Both the position numbers and the translations under genes were made by a program. Below are positions 1 through 12,589 of a stretch of DNA of 64,000 nucleotides, piece by piece. This DNA comes from Loxodes magnus. Lineage: Eukaryota; Ciliophora; Karyorelictea; Loxodida; Loxodidae. The first letter of the stretch is position 1; every line of letters starts with the position of its first letter. The notes under the pieces were generated by a model that was not told the DNA's origin, made no database searches, and saw nothing but the letters and a program-made list of their open reading frames with translations. The stretch spans positions 748,501 to 812,500 of the forward strand of contig CAMPDV010000022.1 of NCBI GenBank assembly GCA_946699065.1, given 5' to 3'.

Positions 1-634
1 CTTTTTTTTTCTATTTTCATTTAAAATTTATATATTAATATACTTTTAAATAAAATTATTACTATCTCTTTTAATTTAGCTGTTTCTAATTGAAATAGAT
101 GTATTACTATAACTTTAACTTTTAGTAGAATGAAAAGATAAAATAAATGTATTGTAAGAGTTATTAAAATATAATTCTTTAATTAATTTTTTAATATAAA
201 ATGAATTTGATATAAATAGTTATTAATAATTCTCTAGTTAATTAAGAGAGTGTAAGGCTTTATTTATTAAAATAGCTATTTTATTTAATTAACCCTTGTA
301 GTTAAAAGTTAATTATTATTAATATTATTTTATAATTGTATGCTTTTCATTTAAAACTTAGATTTTTATTGGATTTAATGTTTTATTTGTAAGTATTAAT
401 TTCATTAGATTAGATAACTTAAGCTTCTTTGCTTGAAAATTTGTATTAGATCTTAAAATGAGGTTCGTTATTGGTTGGTAAAATAAATAAAATAATTTTA
501 TAATAATAAGAATATTAAGTAGTTTATTACTAAAATTCACTTTAAAGTTAAGAAATTTTTATGTTTAACTTTTAAATTAATTAGATAATAAAATGATAAA
601 AATATAGAAATCTGCTATTAAATCATGAAATTAA
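1..634. other. No supportable gene; AT-rich left edge
   Basis: Very AT-rich sequence with no recognisable motif. Several minus-strand frames are open to the window edge, but that means little when TAA and TAG are sense codons. It may hold the 3' flank of the minus-strand candidate ending at 635. Confidence 0.4.
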
Positions 635-2929
635 TCATAATTTTCTCTTTTTATAAATAAAATTTTCGCACTCTTCTTGATATTCGCTCTAGAGTTATTA
701 ATCTTTCCTATTTTTTTCTTAAGTTTATTCTTTCTTTTTACTATTAAAAGCATTTCTTTAATAAAGCTTTTCAAAACTTGGACTTTTATCTTTAATTTAT
801 TTTTCTTAAAATAAATTATATTAGTTTTATGTTTATGTTTAAGATTATTTTTATTTTTCATCCTTATTTTATCTTAAATTATTACTTCTTTTTTATCTAG
901 TTTAGATTTACTGAGGATCTCTGTTTATAATATTTAAATCATATTCATTATTATAATTGGATTATGTTAAATTTCTATTTCCATTAGCTACTGTGATTTA
1001 CTAAGTTTAATCACTTAGATCCCCATCGCTACTATAATTTTAAAATAGCGTTTCTCTTTCTTATTTATCCACTTATTAATCTGAAAAATTTGAGATTGAG
1101 TAAAAGCTTCTTGATAGTATGTTTTCTCTTTAATATTCCTTTATGATAGAAGATTGTAAATTTTATTATTCATTTCAAAAATTCTTTGAATTTAGATAGT
1201 TTAAGATAATTTGACTTTATTAATCTTCTGTTTCTTTTTAAATACCTTTTCTAATGCATTTTTTAACTAGATTTGTTGCTTTGTTTAGTCAATTTTTTAT
1301 ATTATCTTAATATTCCTGATTACAGACATTCTTAAATACCATTAAAAGCCATAAAGTTTCAACAAAATTTAAATCTTGACTATCTAAGATTTCGGATAAG
1401 CTAAACTCTAGAATATTTTATAAAAAAGGTTAAAAAAAATGATTTTTCTTAATTTTATATAGTTTTAAGTCATATTTTTAAAACACTTCTTCTCATTTAT
1501 CTATCTTGCTTACGCTTATTTTCCTCTCGAAAGATAAAATCAAAAAAACTTTTTTTTTCTTCTAAGAATATGGCTTAGCTGAGATTTGAATCATCCATTT
1601 TAATAAATTATTATAAATTTTTGACTAGAGATTTATATAATAATTTTTTTCAATTATTTCAGATTAAATTATACAAATTTTTAAATATCCTATTTATAAG
1701 GAAAAAAGTAGCTTATCAGAAAGGTTTTCGTAAGTTTATTTAATTTAAAACTAATTTTTTGAGTTTAAAATTAATGTTCTTTAGCAGTTTAAGTAATTTT
1801 ATGGTATGTTTCTACTATAATTATATCCCATTATAAATTAATTTTATTACAATATAATTTTTAATTTGTTTACTTATTTTAATTATGTGATGTCAATCTG
1901 CGTAACTATTAGCTTATTTATTTTTTAATTCCTTTTTTAACTAAACCTAAGTTTTCAATACCGCCAATTTAATTAATAGATATACTAAATACCGTTGCTT
2001 GATTACTGAAATAAAAAAACCTTCCTTTTTAAGAAAAGAGCATTCTATAATAGTGAATAGCTTAGATTTTGATCTGATTTTATCAAATCTTAAGAATATC
2101 TTCCTTATTTTCCTTAAGATAAATTTTATTCTAAATTCTTAAAATTTGTCTACTAATTTGAATTTAATAGTTGGCACTAAAGAGACTTTAATTTAATATA
2201 AAGAAACAAAATCATAAATTTAAAAGATAGTAAAATGATAAAGCTTGATTTATAAGACAAATTATATGAAGAAAATATTAAATTTTAAAAATATACATAG
2301 GGATATTCATATTATGGTCTACTTAAATACACAATTAATTAAGTTTAATTTTATAATTACTAAATAAATAAACTGTAAATAAAAAATAATTTTAGATACT
2401 TATATTTAATTCTTTTTATGATCTTATTCTTTGATAATTAAGCTCAAGCTTATATTTACATTTAGATTTAAGATATATCTCTTGAATATTATTTCATAAC
2501 ATTTTTTCAATCATTATTTATATAGTTTCATTAAGATCTTCTTATAATTTTACATTTGTTTAAAACTTAAGAATATTGTTTAGACTTAGAAAATATCTAT
2601 TTTTTTACAATCAGTTGGCAAACTAAAACTTAACTTTTTCAGCTCACAATAGCCCTATTATAATTTATTGCTTACAGATTCTTTATTATTTTTCTTCTAA
2701 TTTTTATAGCTTATTATTTAATTTCATTTTACTATTTATTTTTCTATAAATTATTAATTCCATTTATAAATTTAGCTATAACGATTACACTACTTTCTAA
2801 TTCTGTTTAAACTTATTTTTCTTAATAAATTAAAAAATACATAGGAGTTAGTTATCTAATTAAAGTTTTTAATTGTTTTATTTACCTTTTATTTATCTTT
2901 TTAATTTTTTGTAAATAATTAACTTCCAT
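635..2929 (-). CDS. Hypothetical helical protein (weak gene call)
   Basis: A minus-strand frame runs from an ATG at 2929 to a TGA at 637-635 (764 residues) without a frame break. I recognise no domain. Support is compositional: the plus strand is pyrimidine-rich across most of the interval (so the minus strand is purine-rich, as in the secure genes), GC is about 20 to 28 percent, and this frame has the most Asp, Glu, Gly and Ser. The last 180 or so residues are hydrophilic and rich in Gln, Asn and Ser, with motifs such as SSDGDLSDQ and ERETLFQNY. The middle looks like amphipathic helices. The same frame stays open upstream to about 4819, but skew and GC fall there, so I placed the start at 2929. 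In-frame TGA codons are read as Trp. Start and function are uncertain. Confidence 0.35.
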
Positions 2930-4802
2930 CAATTATTTTAAATTTATAAGAAATTAGATATACTTTATGCAATTATAAAATTTATTTAATCTAACTTAAA
3001 TTAGTTAAAGTCTTAGAAATTATTTTTAGAGTAATTAAATCAAAATAAATAGTTACTATTACAAGAAAAAGTAGACGAAAAAGATATTATCCTAGTTTCT
3101 ATTAGATTAAGTTTTTATAAGGCTTTCAAAGGTATCTAAACTTAATTCCTTAAATATTAGAAAATTTGGTTTTAGAATCGAATATTAATAATTAAGTATG
3201 ATTATTCCAAATCCTTCCTAGAACCTGCATAGGATTATAACTTACTATATTATTAAAACAATCTTAGTAAACTTAATTGGTAAAGAGTTAGTTCAAATTT
3301 AATTTTTATTTCAGTTTTCTGAATTACACTAAAGAAGAGAAAAATAACGCTAATGGCTAGCATAAAATAGATATAAGCATGATGAAATAAGTTTTGAATG
3401 TGATAAAATGAAAAGCATTAAGTCTAGTAAATAGAGTTTTAGAAATTTATTATTTTAGAGTTTATATTTTAAATTCTCTATGCATTCTTCTAAAAATTTA
3501 TATAATTAATCATAAAATAAAAAATCTGAAAAAATGATTACATTAGAAAAAAAAATTTCATAAATAAATTTTAAAGCATTTGAATAATAATAAGCTCTTT
3601 AGAGAAAATAATAATAACTAAATGAGTTTTAGTAATACCAAGAAATAAAACTAATAATAGTAAAAAGTCTCAAAACTTAACTATCTTAAAAATTATAGAT
3701 ATTTCCCTTTGAAAAATCGCATTATTTTTTTTGTTTAAATATCTATTAAAAGAAGATTTTTTAAGCCATCACCTAATAAAGGATCTCTATTCATTTTTAA
3801 TTCTTTAACTTAAAATTTTAAATTAAATTTTCTTTAAAATTGGCAACTAATTGAAGACACCTTATCTAATTTAATATTATAATTTTCTAAATTTATTAAT
3901 TTCTCTCTTTTGGAAGCTTCTTAAAAAATCCTAGACAAATTTAAAAATAAATGTTTAACAATTAAACTAAAAATAATAAAATTATATAAAACTTTATTAT
4001 TTATGATCTATCTTATAAATAATTTAACCTTATTACTTGCTATTAGCTTATTTATTTCAAAGGAAATTTATTAATTTTTATTTAAAGTTAAAATAATTAA
4101 AATAAAATAAAATTTTATCTAAATGGAGGAAAATAAAGCTAATTAAAAGTTTAACTAAATCATATTCAGCTATGTTTTTATTCATAACTATATAACTTAT
4201 AATGAGAACAAATATCCAATCTTTTACTTTTTTAGTTAAAATTATAAATAAAAAATTATGAAACCTATTGAAAGTTTATCCTTAGAAAGATTTAAAAGAA
4301 ATTAAGTTGCTTAATGCTAGTATAAATTTTAATGAGATCTACTGTAAATTTTAGAAGTTTAATATTAGATATGCTAATAAACTTATAACTAAGAATAAAA
4401 TATTTTTATTCAAAGCTATAAAATAAAGTAATAAACTTTATCAAAATCTCTTAATTATTCTAGTCATTATTTATATCTAATTTTCCTTATTATTCTCTTC
4501 GATTTTATAGCTTTTTGAGCTATCTTTATTTATTTTCGTGGCTTTTATTATATTTATCTCCATGAAATATTGATATAAAAGATCATAAAATACTCTTAGT
4601 TTGATTACCAGTTGACAAATCATTAAACCTAATTAAGAAATATTATTTGGTAAAAAACTTAATAAATTCTGCAGCACTTTAAGATTTAATTAAGATTTTC
4701 TAAACTTCTATTAATTTTATTATTTAAGAATTTTCTTTTCTCTTTACTTCTACTAATGCCTTAAGTTATAAACTAGGCTTTTAATATAAATTATCTCATA
4801 AA
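2930..4802. other. AT-rich intergenic stretch
   Basis: GC falls to about 8 to 15 percent in places (for example 3961-4140), and strand skew changes sign near 3000. Frames are open on both strands because TAA and TAG are sense codons, but I see no motif or consistent composition. It should contain the promoter of the B-box/RING gene at 4803. Confidence 0.4.
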
Positions 4803-6134
4803 ATGGAATAATAATCCATCAATTTATCTTGCTCCAAACACCTAATGTAAAAATCACTTTTTTGTGTTTCCTGTTTCTTATAAAATAACTAGGAACAAGC
4901 TCATATGTTTTGCTAGAAATGTTAAGAGGAAAATCAGCACTAAAGTCATAAATGAATGAACTTTTAAGAAGTTTTTGTTTCATTTTAATGCAATATAAAA
5001 GCACAAAGATAGAGCATTCAATCAAACAAGCTTAATATTGATAGACTTGTTAAGATTTACTTAAAGAACTAAATAATCCTATAAAACTTACAAAACATTT
5101 AATCCTAAAATTACCAAAGCTTAAACCAAGATTTCGATGAATTTAAGATATATTAAAGTATTTAGAACCTGTGAAATTTGAATTTTAAGTTAAATTAACT
5201 AGAATAATAAATTATTCCAACTCAGTTTCAAACTGCAAAGGATCTTTAGGATTTAAGTCAAGTTTATTTATAGTTTTACTAGATATAAAATTTGACAATC
5301 TATTTACCTTAAGAGAGTAACTTGCTACACATATTTGTTAATATAGATATTAATTTCAGTGAGAAATTGATGCCTTAGTTATTTAAATTAAATATGGTGA
5401 AGCTGAGTGCATAAAGCAGTAAGAAAATAGAAGAAGAAAAGAATCAAAGTATGTAGATTATGAATTATAAGAATAAAATTTAAAAAATATAAATCGATCA
5501 CTAAAGCAAAATAGAGTAACTTAATGTAGTAAAGGAAAAGTAATAATAACAATTTCAATTGGAGTTAATACGATAAAAGGAGAATCAAAAAAATTGGGAA
5601 ATGTAAATTATGAACTATAAAGAAAGAATCGATCAGAAAGATTCTTTAATAAAAGATCTTTAGAATCAAATTTAAGATTTGCATGCAATTTACCAAGAAG
5701 AAATGGATAACATATAAAATTTTGGACGTGAACATTTAATGTTAAATGTTAAAAAAGATTGCTTTCTGTTTAAAATGTTTTTTTCTTTAGAAACATTAAA
5801 CTTTTTAATTTAGGCCAATATATTTGGAAAAGATATAGAATAGATTAAATGCTATATTTGCTCTTAAAACACTGAGTTTTAGCTTTTATGTGAACATTCA
5901 TTATGTAAATAATGCTTATAAAATGCTCTTGTTTAGCAAGTAAACAGTAGAGTATATTAAGGTTTTAAGGAAACCTTTATAAAATAAAAAAAAGACAATA
6001 TTTGTATAAGAAATTTTATTAAATGAATTTGTCCAGTATGCAACTAATTAATTTAAAGTGAAGGCCTAAGAGTAAATCGCATGAGGATGGATACTGATAC
6101 GTTGATTCAATACGATCTGAATTGCCTTTTATGA
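4803..6134 (+). CDS. B-box, coiled-coil, C-terminal RING protein
   Basis: Probable E3 ubiquitin ligase of 443 residues in one uninterrupted frame from ATG 4803 (context CATAAAATG) to TGA 6132-6134. Residues 10-49 form a B-box-like zinc site: C10, H13, C21, C24, C37, C40, H46, H49; the gap between the second and third pairs is longer than usual. Residues 60-345 are Gln-, Asn- and Lys-rich with helical heptads. A textbook C3HC4 RING follows: C350-x2-C353-x9-C363-x-H365-x2-C368-x2-C371-x38-C410-x2-C413. A TGA at 6024 is read as Trp just before the last zinc pair, so TGA must be sense there and stop at 6132. The order (RING last) is the reverse of animal TRIM proteins. The same order occurs in the gene at 57454. 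Target unknown. Confidence 0.85.
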
Positions 6135-6749
6135 AATAAATAATAATTATTTAAAGTTTTAATTCTTTATTTTTCTTCTAATTTTTAAATTATTTTCAAA
6201 GTCTGGATTCACCCAAAATTCAGAACAAAATCCATAATAATGAAATTTATTTTACACTTTGCTACAAAAAATTGAACTGGAGATAGATAAAATAAGTGTT
6301 TCAATAAGTTTATATTTTCTCTCTTTCTAATTTAGAAGTTAATTAATAAATCCTTAATTAAAGTTTATGGCGTCTCAATTAAGAAATTAGTTTATTAAAT
6401 ATTAATTCTTTAATATAACTATCATTGATCTAAGTTTTTAGTAATAATTTTCAATAACGGAGGATTATATAATTTTGCATAATATCTAAGTAATTATATG
6501 ATTATGAGTTTATATGTATTTAATTAAAAAAAATATTGTAGAGTTAAATAAGATAAATAGCTAAAATTAATAATTTTAGAAATAAAATTGAGAGTTTTCC
6601 AGATTATATCTCAAGATAATTAAATCATTTTTTGATTATTCTTTGTGTTATTTATTAATTATATTTATAAAATAATCTAAAACTTAAAAATTTTATTAAT
6701 AATTGCAAGTTTAAAAAATAAAAGACTTCGAATTTGAGAAAAAGATTAT
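6135..6749. other. Intergenic, nothing recognised
   Basis: AT-rich. A slightly GC-richer patch at 6181-6300 follows the stop of the RING gene and may be its 3' flank. No motif is visible in any frame. Confidence 0.4.
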
Positions 6750-7545
6750 TTTCCACTACAAGGAAGAAGCGAAGAACGTAGCAGAATTTAGAGGAGATTA
6801 AAGAACGGCAGAAAACGACGCATGATGCAATTACACCTATTTTTAGGAGAAATCGAGGGAATAGACGAAGCTCGTTTTTTACCAGGAGGTCAAAGAATCT
6901 AATCCTTCTTGATAGATGAGCATGGAACAGCTCATTAAGGCGGTGCTGAACCTCCAGGAAAAGGTTAAGAAAATTTGAAAGGAAAACATTAAGATGACGG
7001 GTATATATAACATGGACAAAGATGCACTTGATCTCAGAATGGTTAATTAGGAGATGGAAATCGACATTCTATGAAAATATTATCAAGAGCAAAACAACTT
7101 AGCCAATTTTAGATACAGTAAATATAAAGTTGGAAATTAAATATCAAGCCAACAACAAATTGAACAAATGAAAAGGAATTTAACTAAAATCACAAAATGA
7201 ATATTGAGGAAATGGAAACGAACAAGATATAAGTAAGAAAAGCTTGACAGACTATATTTAGAAAGAAATGAAATTTCTGTTGCTAACTAGGTTACTTATA
7301 TAAATAATGCAAGCATTTTTATCAACTCAAGGAAAAATATGAAATTGAGGAAAAAAAGAAAGAGAAATGTTATTCTGCAATTGGGATGGAGGAATTTACA
7401 GGATAAAAGAAAATCAAGATGCACTAAGGCTGAATTTAGTAAGACTTATATAAAGAAGACGAAAAGGATTAAAGGAAATGGAGAAGAGATCAAACTTAAA
7501 AATTTATTTTAAGCGACAGGTGCGAAATCGGTTTCTAAACAATTT
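6750..7545 (+). pseudogene. Decayed copy of the zinc-knuckle retroelement
   Basis: A GC-richer island related to the element at 34946-35910. The best match is around 6863-6970 against 35184-35290, where both encode a stretch like QMSMEQLIK followed by a Leu/Lys-rich helix. Near 7260-7330 the CCHC knuckle can be recognised only as a damaged remnant (C, C, Tyr instead of His, C), and the downstream CNxDGxIYxIK motif (about 7370-7410) lies in another frame, so at least one or two indels have occurred. No clear target duplication remains. I infer an old, inactive insertion of the same family. Boundaries are approximate. Confidence 0.6.
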
Positions 7546-8742
7546 TAAATAAATAAATTAATTAATTAATAAATAATTGAAAGATTTAGCTTAAAAATCT
7601 CATAGATAAAAATAATTATTAAAATTAATAACTAATAATTTATTTTATAAACTAATTAAAATTTTCTCTAGAGATTAAATATACATATACTTAAGCTATA
7701 ATAAAATGAATATTTAACTATTTTTGCTTATAACGAGATATTTTCTCATTTATTTATAATTATAAAATTTATTTAAGTTTAAAAAATGTTTAATTTTTTA
7801 TTTATCAAATTATTTAGTTTGCTGTATCTTTCTTTAAGTATTTCAATTTGATCTAGTTTATTAAATGTCTCAAGGATCTTTAGTTATGCTTTGATTACAC
7901 ATATGAAATATTAGATGTGTTAATATTTAATATTCCTTGCTTATTTAATAAAATAATTTTAGCTTATAAACTCTAAAATTTACAAATAGATACTTGGCTT
8001 AATAAAATAGAATAAAAATGCAATTTATATGAGTTAAACATCCATCAATTTAACAAATTAGTTATTTCTATTGCCTAATTTTCCTTTAATTAATTGATTT
8101 ATTTTAACAAAATACTCTAATAACCTGATTCTTTAAATAAATTTATTTAGAAATAATGATAAAGCAAAGTTGTATAATTGCAATTAAAATAAAGTTTTTA
8201 ATTTTAAAAGATATAATTTAGATGCTAAGCTTTAGTAAACCTATTGCAATTAATTAAGATTAAAATAATAATAGGCCTTTTTGAATTTGAATGATAGTTA
8301 TATATAAAGAATTTTAATAGTCAGCATTGAATGGCAAATAAATACGTTAAAGGATGAGGAACTTTAATAAATAAATAAATAAATAATAAATAAATATTTA
8401 TTTAGTTAATATATTTAGCTATTATAAGCATCTATCTATATTTTTAATTTTGGATTATATTATGAATTGATTAGTCTTTATTTATTGGCAAAGTAAAAGA
8501 ACTATTATCTATTCAATTATACTTGCCCATTTTGCTTATTTGCTAAAATTTTTAAGTTTAGCTGGCTTCACAACACACTTTATTTTTAAGGCAAATCTGC
8601 GATTATTTAAAAAAAATAAAGGTTGGATGTTTAGGGTAGTTGTAGTAAAATTAAATCATAGTATTAAATTGATATACTTAAATTATAAAAATAAAAACTC
8701 TAATATAAACAAATAAATTAAGATATGGCTTTATTCAATACT
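7546..8742. other. AT-rich stretch with tetranucleotide repeats
   Basis: Contains simple repeats near 7545-7575 (TAAA/TTAA) and 8366-8396 (AATA). A minus-strand frame ending at TGA 7748-7746 with the first in-frame ATG at 8327 has plausible helical text, but no motif, and the skew is mixed, so I do not call it. Confidence 0.35.
8366..8396. repeat. (AATA)n microsatellite
   Basis: About 30 bases of AATA units with one interruption. Confidence 0.8.
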
Positions 8743-9267
8743 TCATAAAAATTTATTCAATAGGAAAAATAACACTAAAAGAACTCCAAATATTACTTTT
8801 TCACTTGTCAAAACCTTCATCATATTGTATAATTTAAGGTGATCTTCTAGTTAGCCAAATTTTGATTTTTTACATTGGCTGTTTTAATTGCAATTGAAAG
8901 GTAGGCAATTATTGATTTCATAAATATGTTTGCTTCTTGTAACTGTTTGTGTGCTTTATAGTCTTTAATTTATTACTGCTTAGGATTTTAAATTCTGGAT
9001 AATTTCACAATTTACTTGATCTAGAGCTTTTTTTCTCTTTCCACAAGACATTTATTCGCTTCTAGAAATATATTCTAGTAATTTCTTCCTTTTCTAGTAT
9101 AGCTAGTTATTTTCTAATTACAAGGAAGGAACTCTCTAGCTTCTTTCACTATCAATGATATTGCAGTTCGCCTATCTTATAATAAGAAAATCCTAGGATA
9201 AAGTCCTTGACTTTTGCAGGCAAAAATTTGGCTTTTTATTAATAGTTCCAGTCTAAAGCGTTTTCAT
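8743..9267 (-). CDS. Tail-anchored membrane protein, paralogue A
   Basis: A 174-residue protein from ATG 9267 to TGA 8745-8743. It was identified by comparison with the gene at 12053-12589: the two align without gaps over the first 70 or so residues (shared IDSER, QxNC, K-x-R), and again over the last 50 (EI, Q-L, LKIYN/LKLYN, MKxLTSExVIFG). Codon differences are mostly conservative or synonymous, including a TAG (9096-9094) opposite CAA in the paralogue, which shows that TAG is Gln and that this frame is coding. The C-terminus is a single hydrophobic segment (about residues 152-174) ending at TGA, at the same place as in the paralogue. This suggests a tail-anchored endomembrane protein, perhaps SNARE-like, but no family signature is certain. 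Confidence 0.7.
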
Positions 9268-12052
9268 TTTCTACATCATTATTAATCTTAAACTCTTTAG
9301 CTTATATATTTCAAGCAATAAAACGGATATAATTAAAGATAGTTATAAATGTTTATTTTATAAGTATCAGAATTTGATAGAATGAATATAAAAAAATTAT
9401 CGAAGTAACTGAAATTAAATTTGAAATAAAGTTTAAGACATATCTAATAATTCTTCTCATATTATATGATTCATTTCTATTTATAGAATTAGAGTGCTAA
9501 AGCACTAGAAAAAATAGTAAAAATAAAAATATCTTCCTTATGTAAGTTGAAATTGCTAAAATTTGGAGTATTTGCATTGTTTTAAGAAAAATGTCTTGTT
9601 TTATTTTAAGCTTCTTTATTTCAAAGAAGTTCAAAGAAAATAAGAAAAGGATTTGATAAAATAATTGAGATTATTTACATTATAGGATTTTATATTAATA
9701 TGGTTTAAATTAGGGGCTAAAGCTTGCTGTATTTAAGCTAAAAAATTATTATCTGAATTTCAATTAGCCATTTTTTAAGTAGGTGAAAATACTAAACAAA
9801 GATTGATAATCGCTTCACAATAAAATGCCAGTATACAAATATTAATAACAAATTATTTTCATTTTATGAAAATAATTTGAAATTATAAAAGTTTAAGATA
9901 ATAAAAAGAATTTATTATATTTTAAATAAGTAAGTCATATGAAATATATTACTAATTAATTTTTATCTATTCTTCCTACAAATTAATTAAATTTATAGAG
10001 TATTTATGTTTATTTTTATTCTTAAATAAGATCAAGCTAGAAAAATATTTAAAAGTATTGCGCTTTTCCTTGCCTTATAAAATTTATTTTATCTAGAGAA
10101 CTTTATTTATGATTTAATCAGTAAACTTATATGATCTTTATACCTATTCTAGTTTCATAAGTTTTTAACTTCATAATTATATTTAACAAAAAAATAAAAA
10201 TATTTGATTAAAAAGAAAAAAGTAAAACTAAAGTTTTATTTAATCTGAAATTTGATTATTATTTATACTTTTCATTGCTTATTTCATTTATTACTCATAA
10301 ATTATTTACAAGCAGAGCTATAAACCATGTATATAGACTCTAATTGTAAATTAAATAAATGCTAAGTAGAATAATAATAATTTTTAGTTTTAGATATATA
10401 TAGCTTCATAAATTTATAGTTGCATAGCTATACTTAGGATAATATAATTCAGTGTTATCACATTTTTTCAAGAAATTTTAGAATTTTTAATTCTTTTATA
10501 GTTTTACCAGGCTAAACAGTGCGAAAATATTATTAAAATTGTCTAAGTGCATAAAGTACTTAAAAGGCTTAAATGAATAAAGGAAATAGTTGGAAATTTA
10601 ATAAAAATAGTTGATCTTTATTCAGTAAGTTTATTCTAGAGAAAGGTATATTAACTAAATAAAAGCGAAGCTTATATAAATTAAGCTGATTCAAAGCAAT
10701 TTAATCTTTTACTAATTAAACCTCTTAATGTAATTACAATTTTCTTTAGTATAATTGCATAATTCACAATTTTGAAATAAATAAATTGTTTTTCCAATAT
10801 GAATGAGTTAGCATTCTATTTTAGGTAATTTCTTTATTAAATTAAGATATAAGAACAGAATATTTGTTCTCATTTAAATAAAGATTTATTCAATTGAATA
10901 ATTAAAAGTTTTACTTTTTATTGATAAAAGGGATGAAAGAAGAACTTAAAATTTAAATATAATAACTTTTTTCAGTTGAAACTAATAAGTAGGTTGCTTT
11001 CTAATATTAATATTAAAAATAAAATCTAATAAATATCATTTAGAAAATTAGAAAATTAGCTAAATATAAATAAAACTTAGAGTACTTTGTGTATTATTTT
11101 TCAATTCTAGAAAGCTAAATTTAAGCTAAAGCTGATTTAGTGAACGTAATTTTTCTTTCAAGCTATTACGTAAAGGAAAGCAAGTTAAGATATCTCAAAG
11201 TTGAAGAAAGTTGAGTATAAAATAGAGAATTTAAATATAAATAATTGAAGTTATAATTAAATATCTCTTATGTATCATAATAAAAAAAAGAAAGATAAAT
11301 TATAACCATGATAAATCGTTGAAAAATTCAAATTAAAGTATAGTCATATAGCCATAAATGACAAATTAAATTTACTTAGATAAATTCTATCTATTTTAAA
11401 ATTAATATTTAGTAATTGACTAATTAAGATAAGCACTTAATCAGAAGTGCTATATCAAATAATTTTTAGATAAATAATCTCTTATTTTCATTATACTTTT
11501 ACATTGTTAAGCAAATACTTCGCCACCTGCCTTATTATACTTTTATTAAAAATCAATTCATCTATGATTATTTAAAGCTTTTATATTCTTTTTTCAAACT
11601 TTTTAAAGAGACTATTAATAATTCTATTTGATGCAAACTTTTATTCTTGACATTAAAAACATGATACTAAGAATTTTACAATTATATACAATTTTAATTA
11701 TGAAATTTAATAAAACAAATATAAATTTAAAATTAAAGCTCACTTAATCGAAACTTTATTTTAAATCTCTAACTTTATCATTTGCAAATTTGTTAAACTT
11801 AGCCTTATTTAATTTTGGTAGCTAAATTAGATTATTTTTTAATTTTTATCTGGATTTAGATCTGAGATTCATTATTAAAATCACATTGCTAGAACTACAA
11901 TATCAAGTTTTTGCATTTTATAACTGAGGATTTTTAATTTCAAAATCAATCTAAATCTAATAAGATTTGAATGTTTATCTATGCAAAAGAAAAAAGTTAT
12001 GATAAGTTTTAAAATTAATAGAAAAATAAATAATAAAATTAAAGTTTTTTCT
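9268..12052. other. Long AT-rich interval between two paralogues
   Basis: Mostly under 20 percent GC. Patches with higher GC (9480-9840, 10380-11214) have several open frames on both strands. One plus-strand frame runs to a TGA at 11212-11214, but competing frames look equally good and none shows a motif, so I make no gene call. Confidence 0.35.
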
Positions 12053-12589
12053 TCATATTATCTGACTCAATAGCAGTACTATAATTATAAGAAAGCCAAA
12101 TATTACTCCTTCACTTGTTAGAAACTTCATTTAATTATAAATCTTTAGCTATTATTCTAATTTATTAATTACTTGAGATTTTCTTGTGTAATTGATATCC
12201 TTTTTATTTTAATTAATTTCAATTATATATTTACTTATATTCTTCTAGTTCATTTTGCTAGGCTATGCATTTTTGTTCGTCTATTCTTAATTATCAATAT
12301 GTGCCAAGGAATCGATGCTTATTTTTTTGGAGCTATATTGCTCAAATTTAATTTATAATATTTCTGCGGATATTGAATATCTTCCGCCTTGTAAGTCGAT
12401 TGAATTTTTTCTTCTTTGGTACATTTCATTTTTATCAATCTACAGAATGGGAACACTTAATTTTCTTTCACTATCAATAAGTAAGCAATTGATCTACCTT
12501 TATATTCTAATTTCTTGAAGCGGTATCCTTGCTTTTTATACTCTTTCTTTATTGCTATACTCCTTTAGCAATATTTATTTATACTTCAT
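12053..12589 (-). CDS. Tail-anchored membrane protein, paralogue B
   Basis: A 178-residue protein from ATG 12589 to TGA 12055-12053, paralogous to 8743-9267 in the same orientation about 3 kb away. The N-terminal half is basic and hydrophilic (IDSERKLSVPIL, RRKNSIDLQGG). The second half is Gln/Asn-rich and helical. Residues 153-178 form one hydrophobic span (VIFGFLIIIVLLL) that ends the protein. The layout fits a tail-anchored protein with a cytosolic helical domain, as in SNAREs, but I cannot assign a family. The conserved position of the TGA in both copies supports it as the true stop. Open frames on the plus strand at 12173-12518 are the antisense of this gene. Confidence 0.72.

Noticed and set aside
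1..4819. Minus-strand frames open over more than 4 kb, including one from an ATG at 4819 to 635
   Set aside because: With TAA and TAG as Gln and TGA as Trp, open length has little value. GC and strand skew collapse at 2950-4140, and an ATG at 4819 would overlap the secure B-box/RING start at 4803. I kept only 635-2929 as a weak call.
4819..5025. Minus-strand 68-codon open frame
   Set aside because: Antisense of the B-box region of the RING gene, whose zinc ligands fix the coding strand.
12173..12518. Plus-strand open frames
   Set aside because: Antisense of the tail-anchored paralogue at 12053-12589, which is supported by its homologue at 8743-9267.
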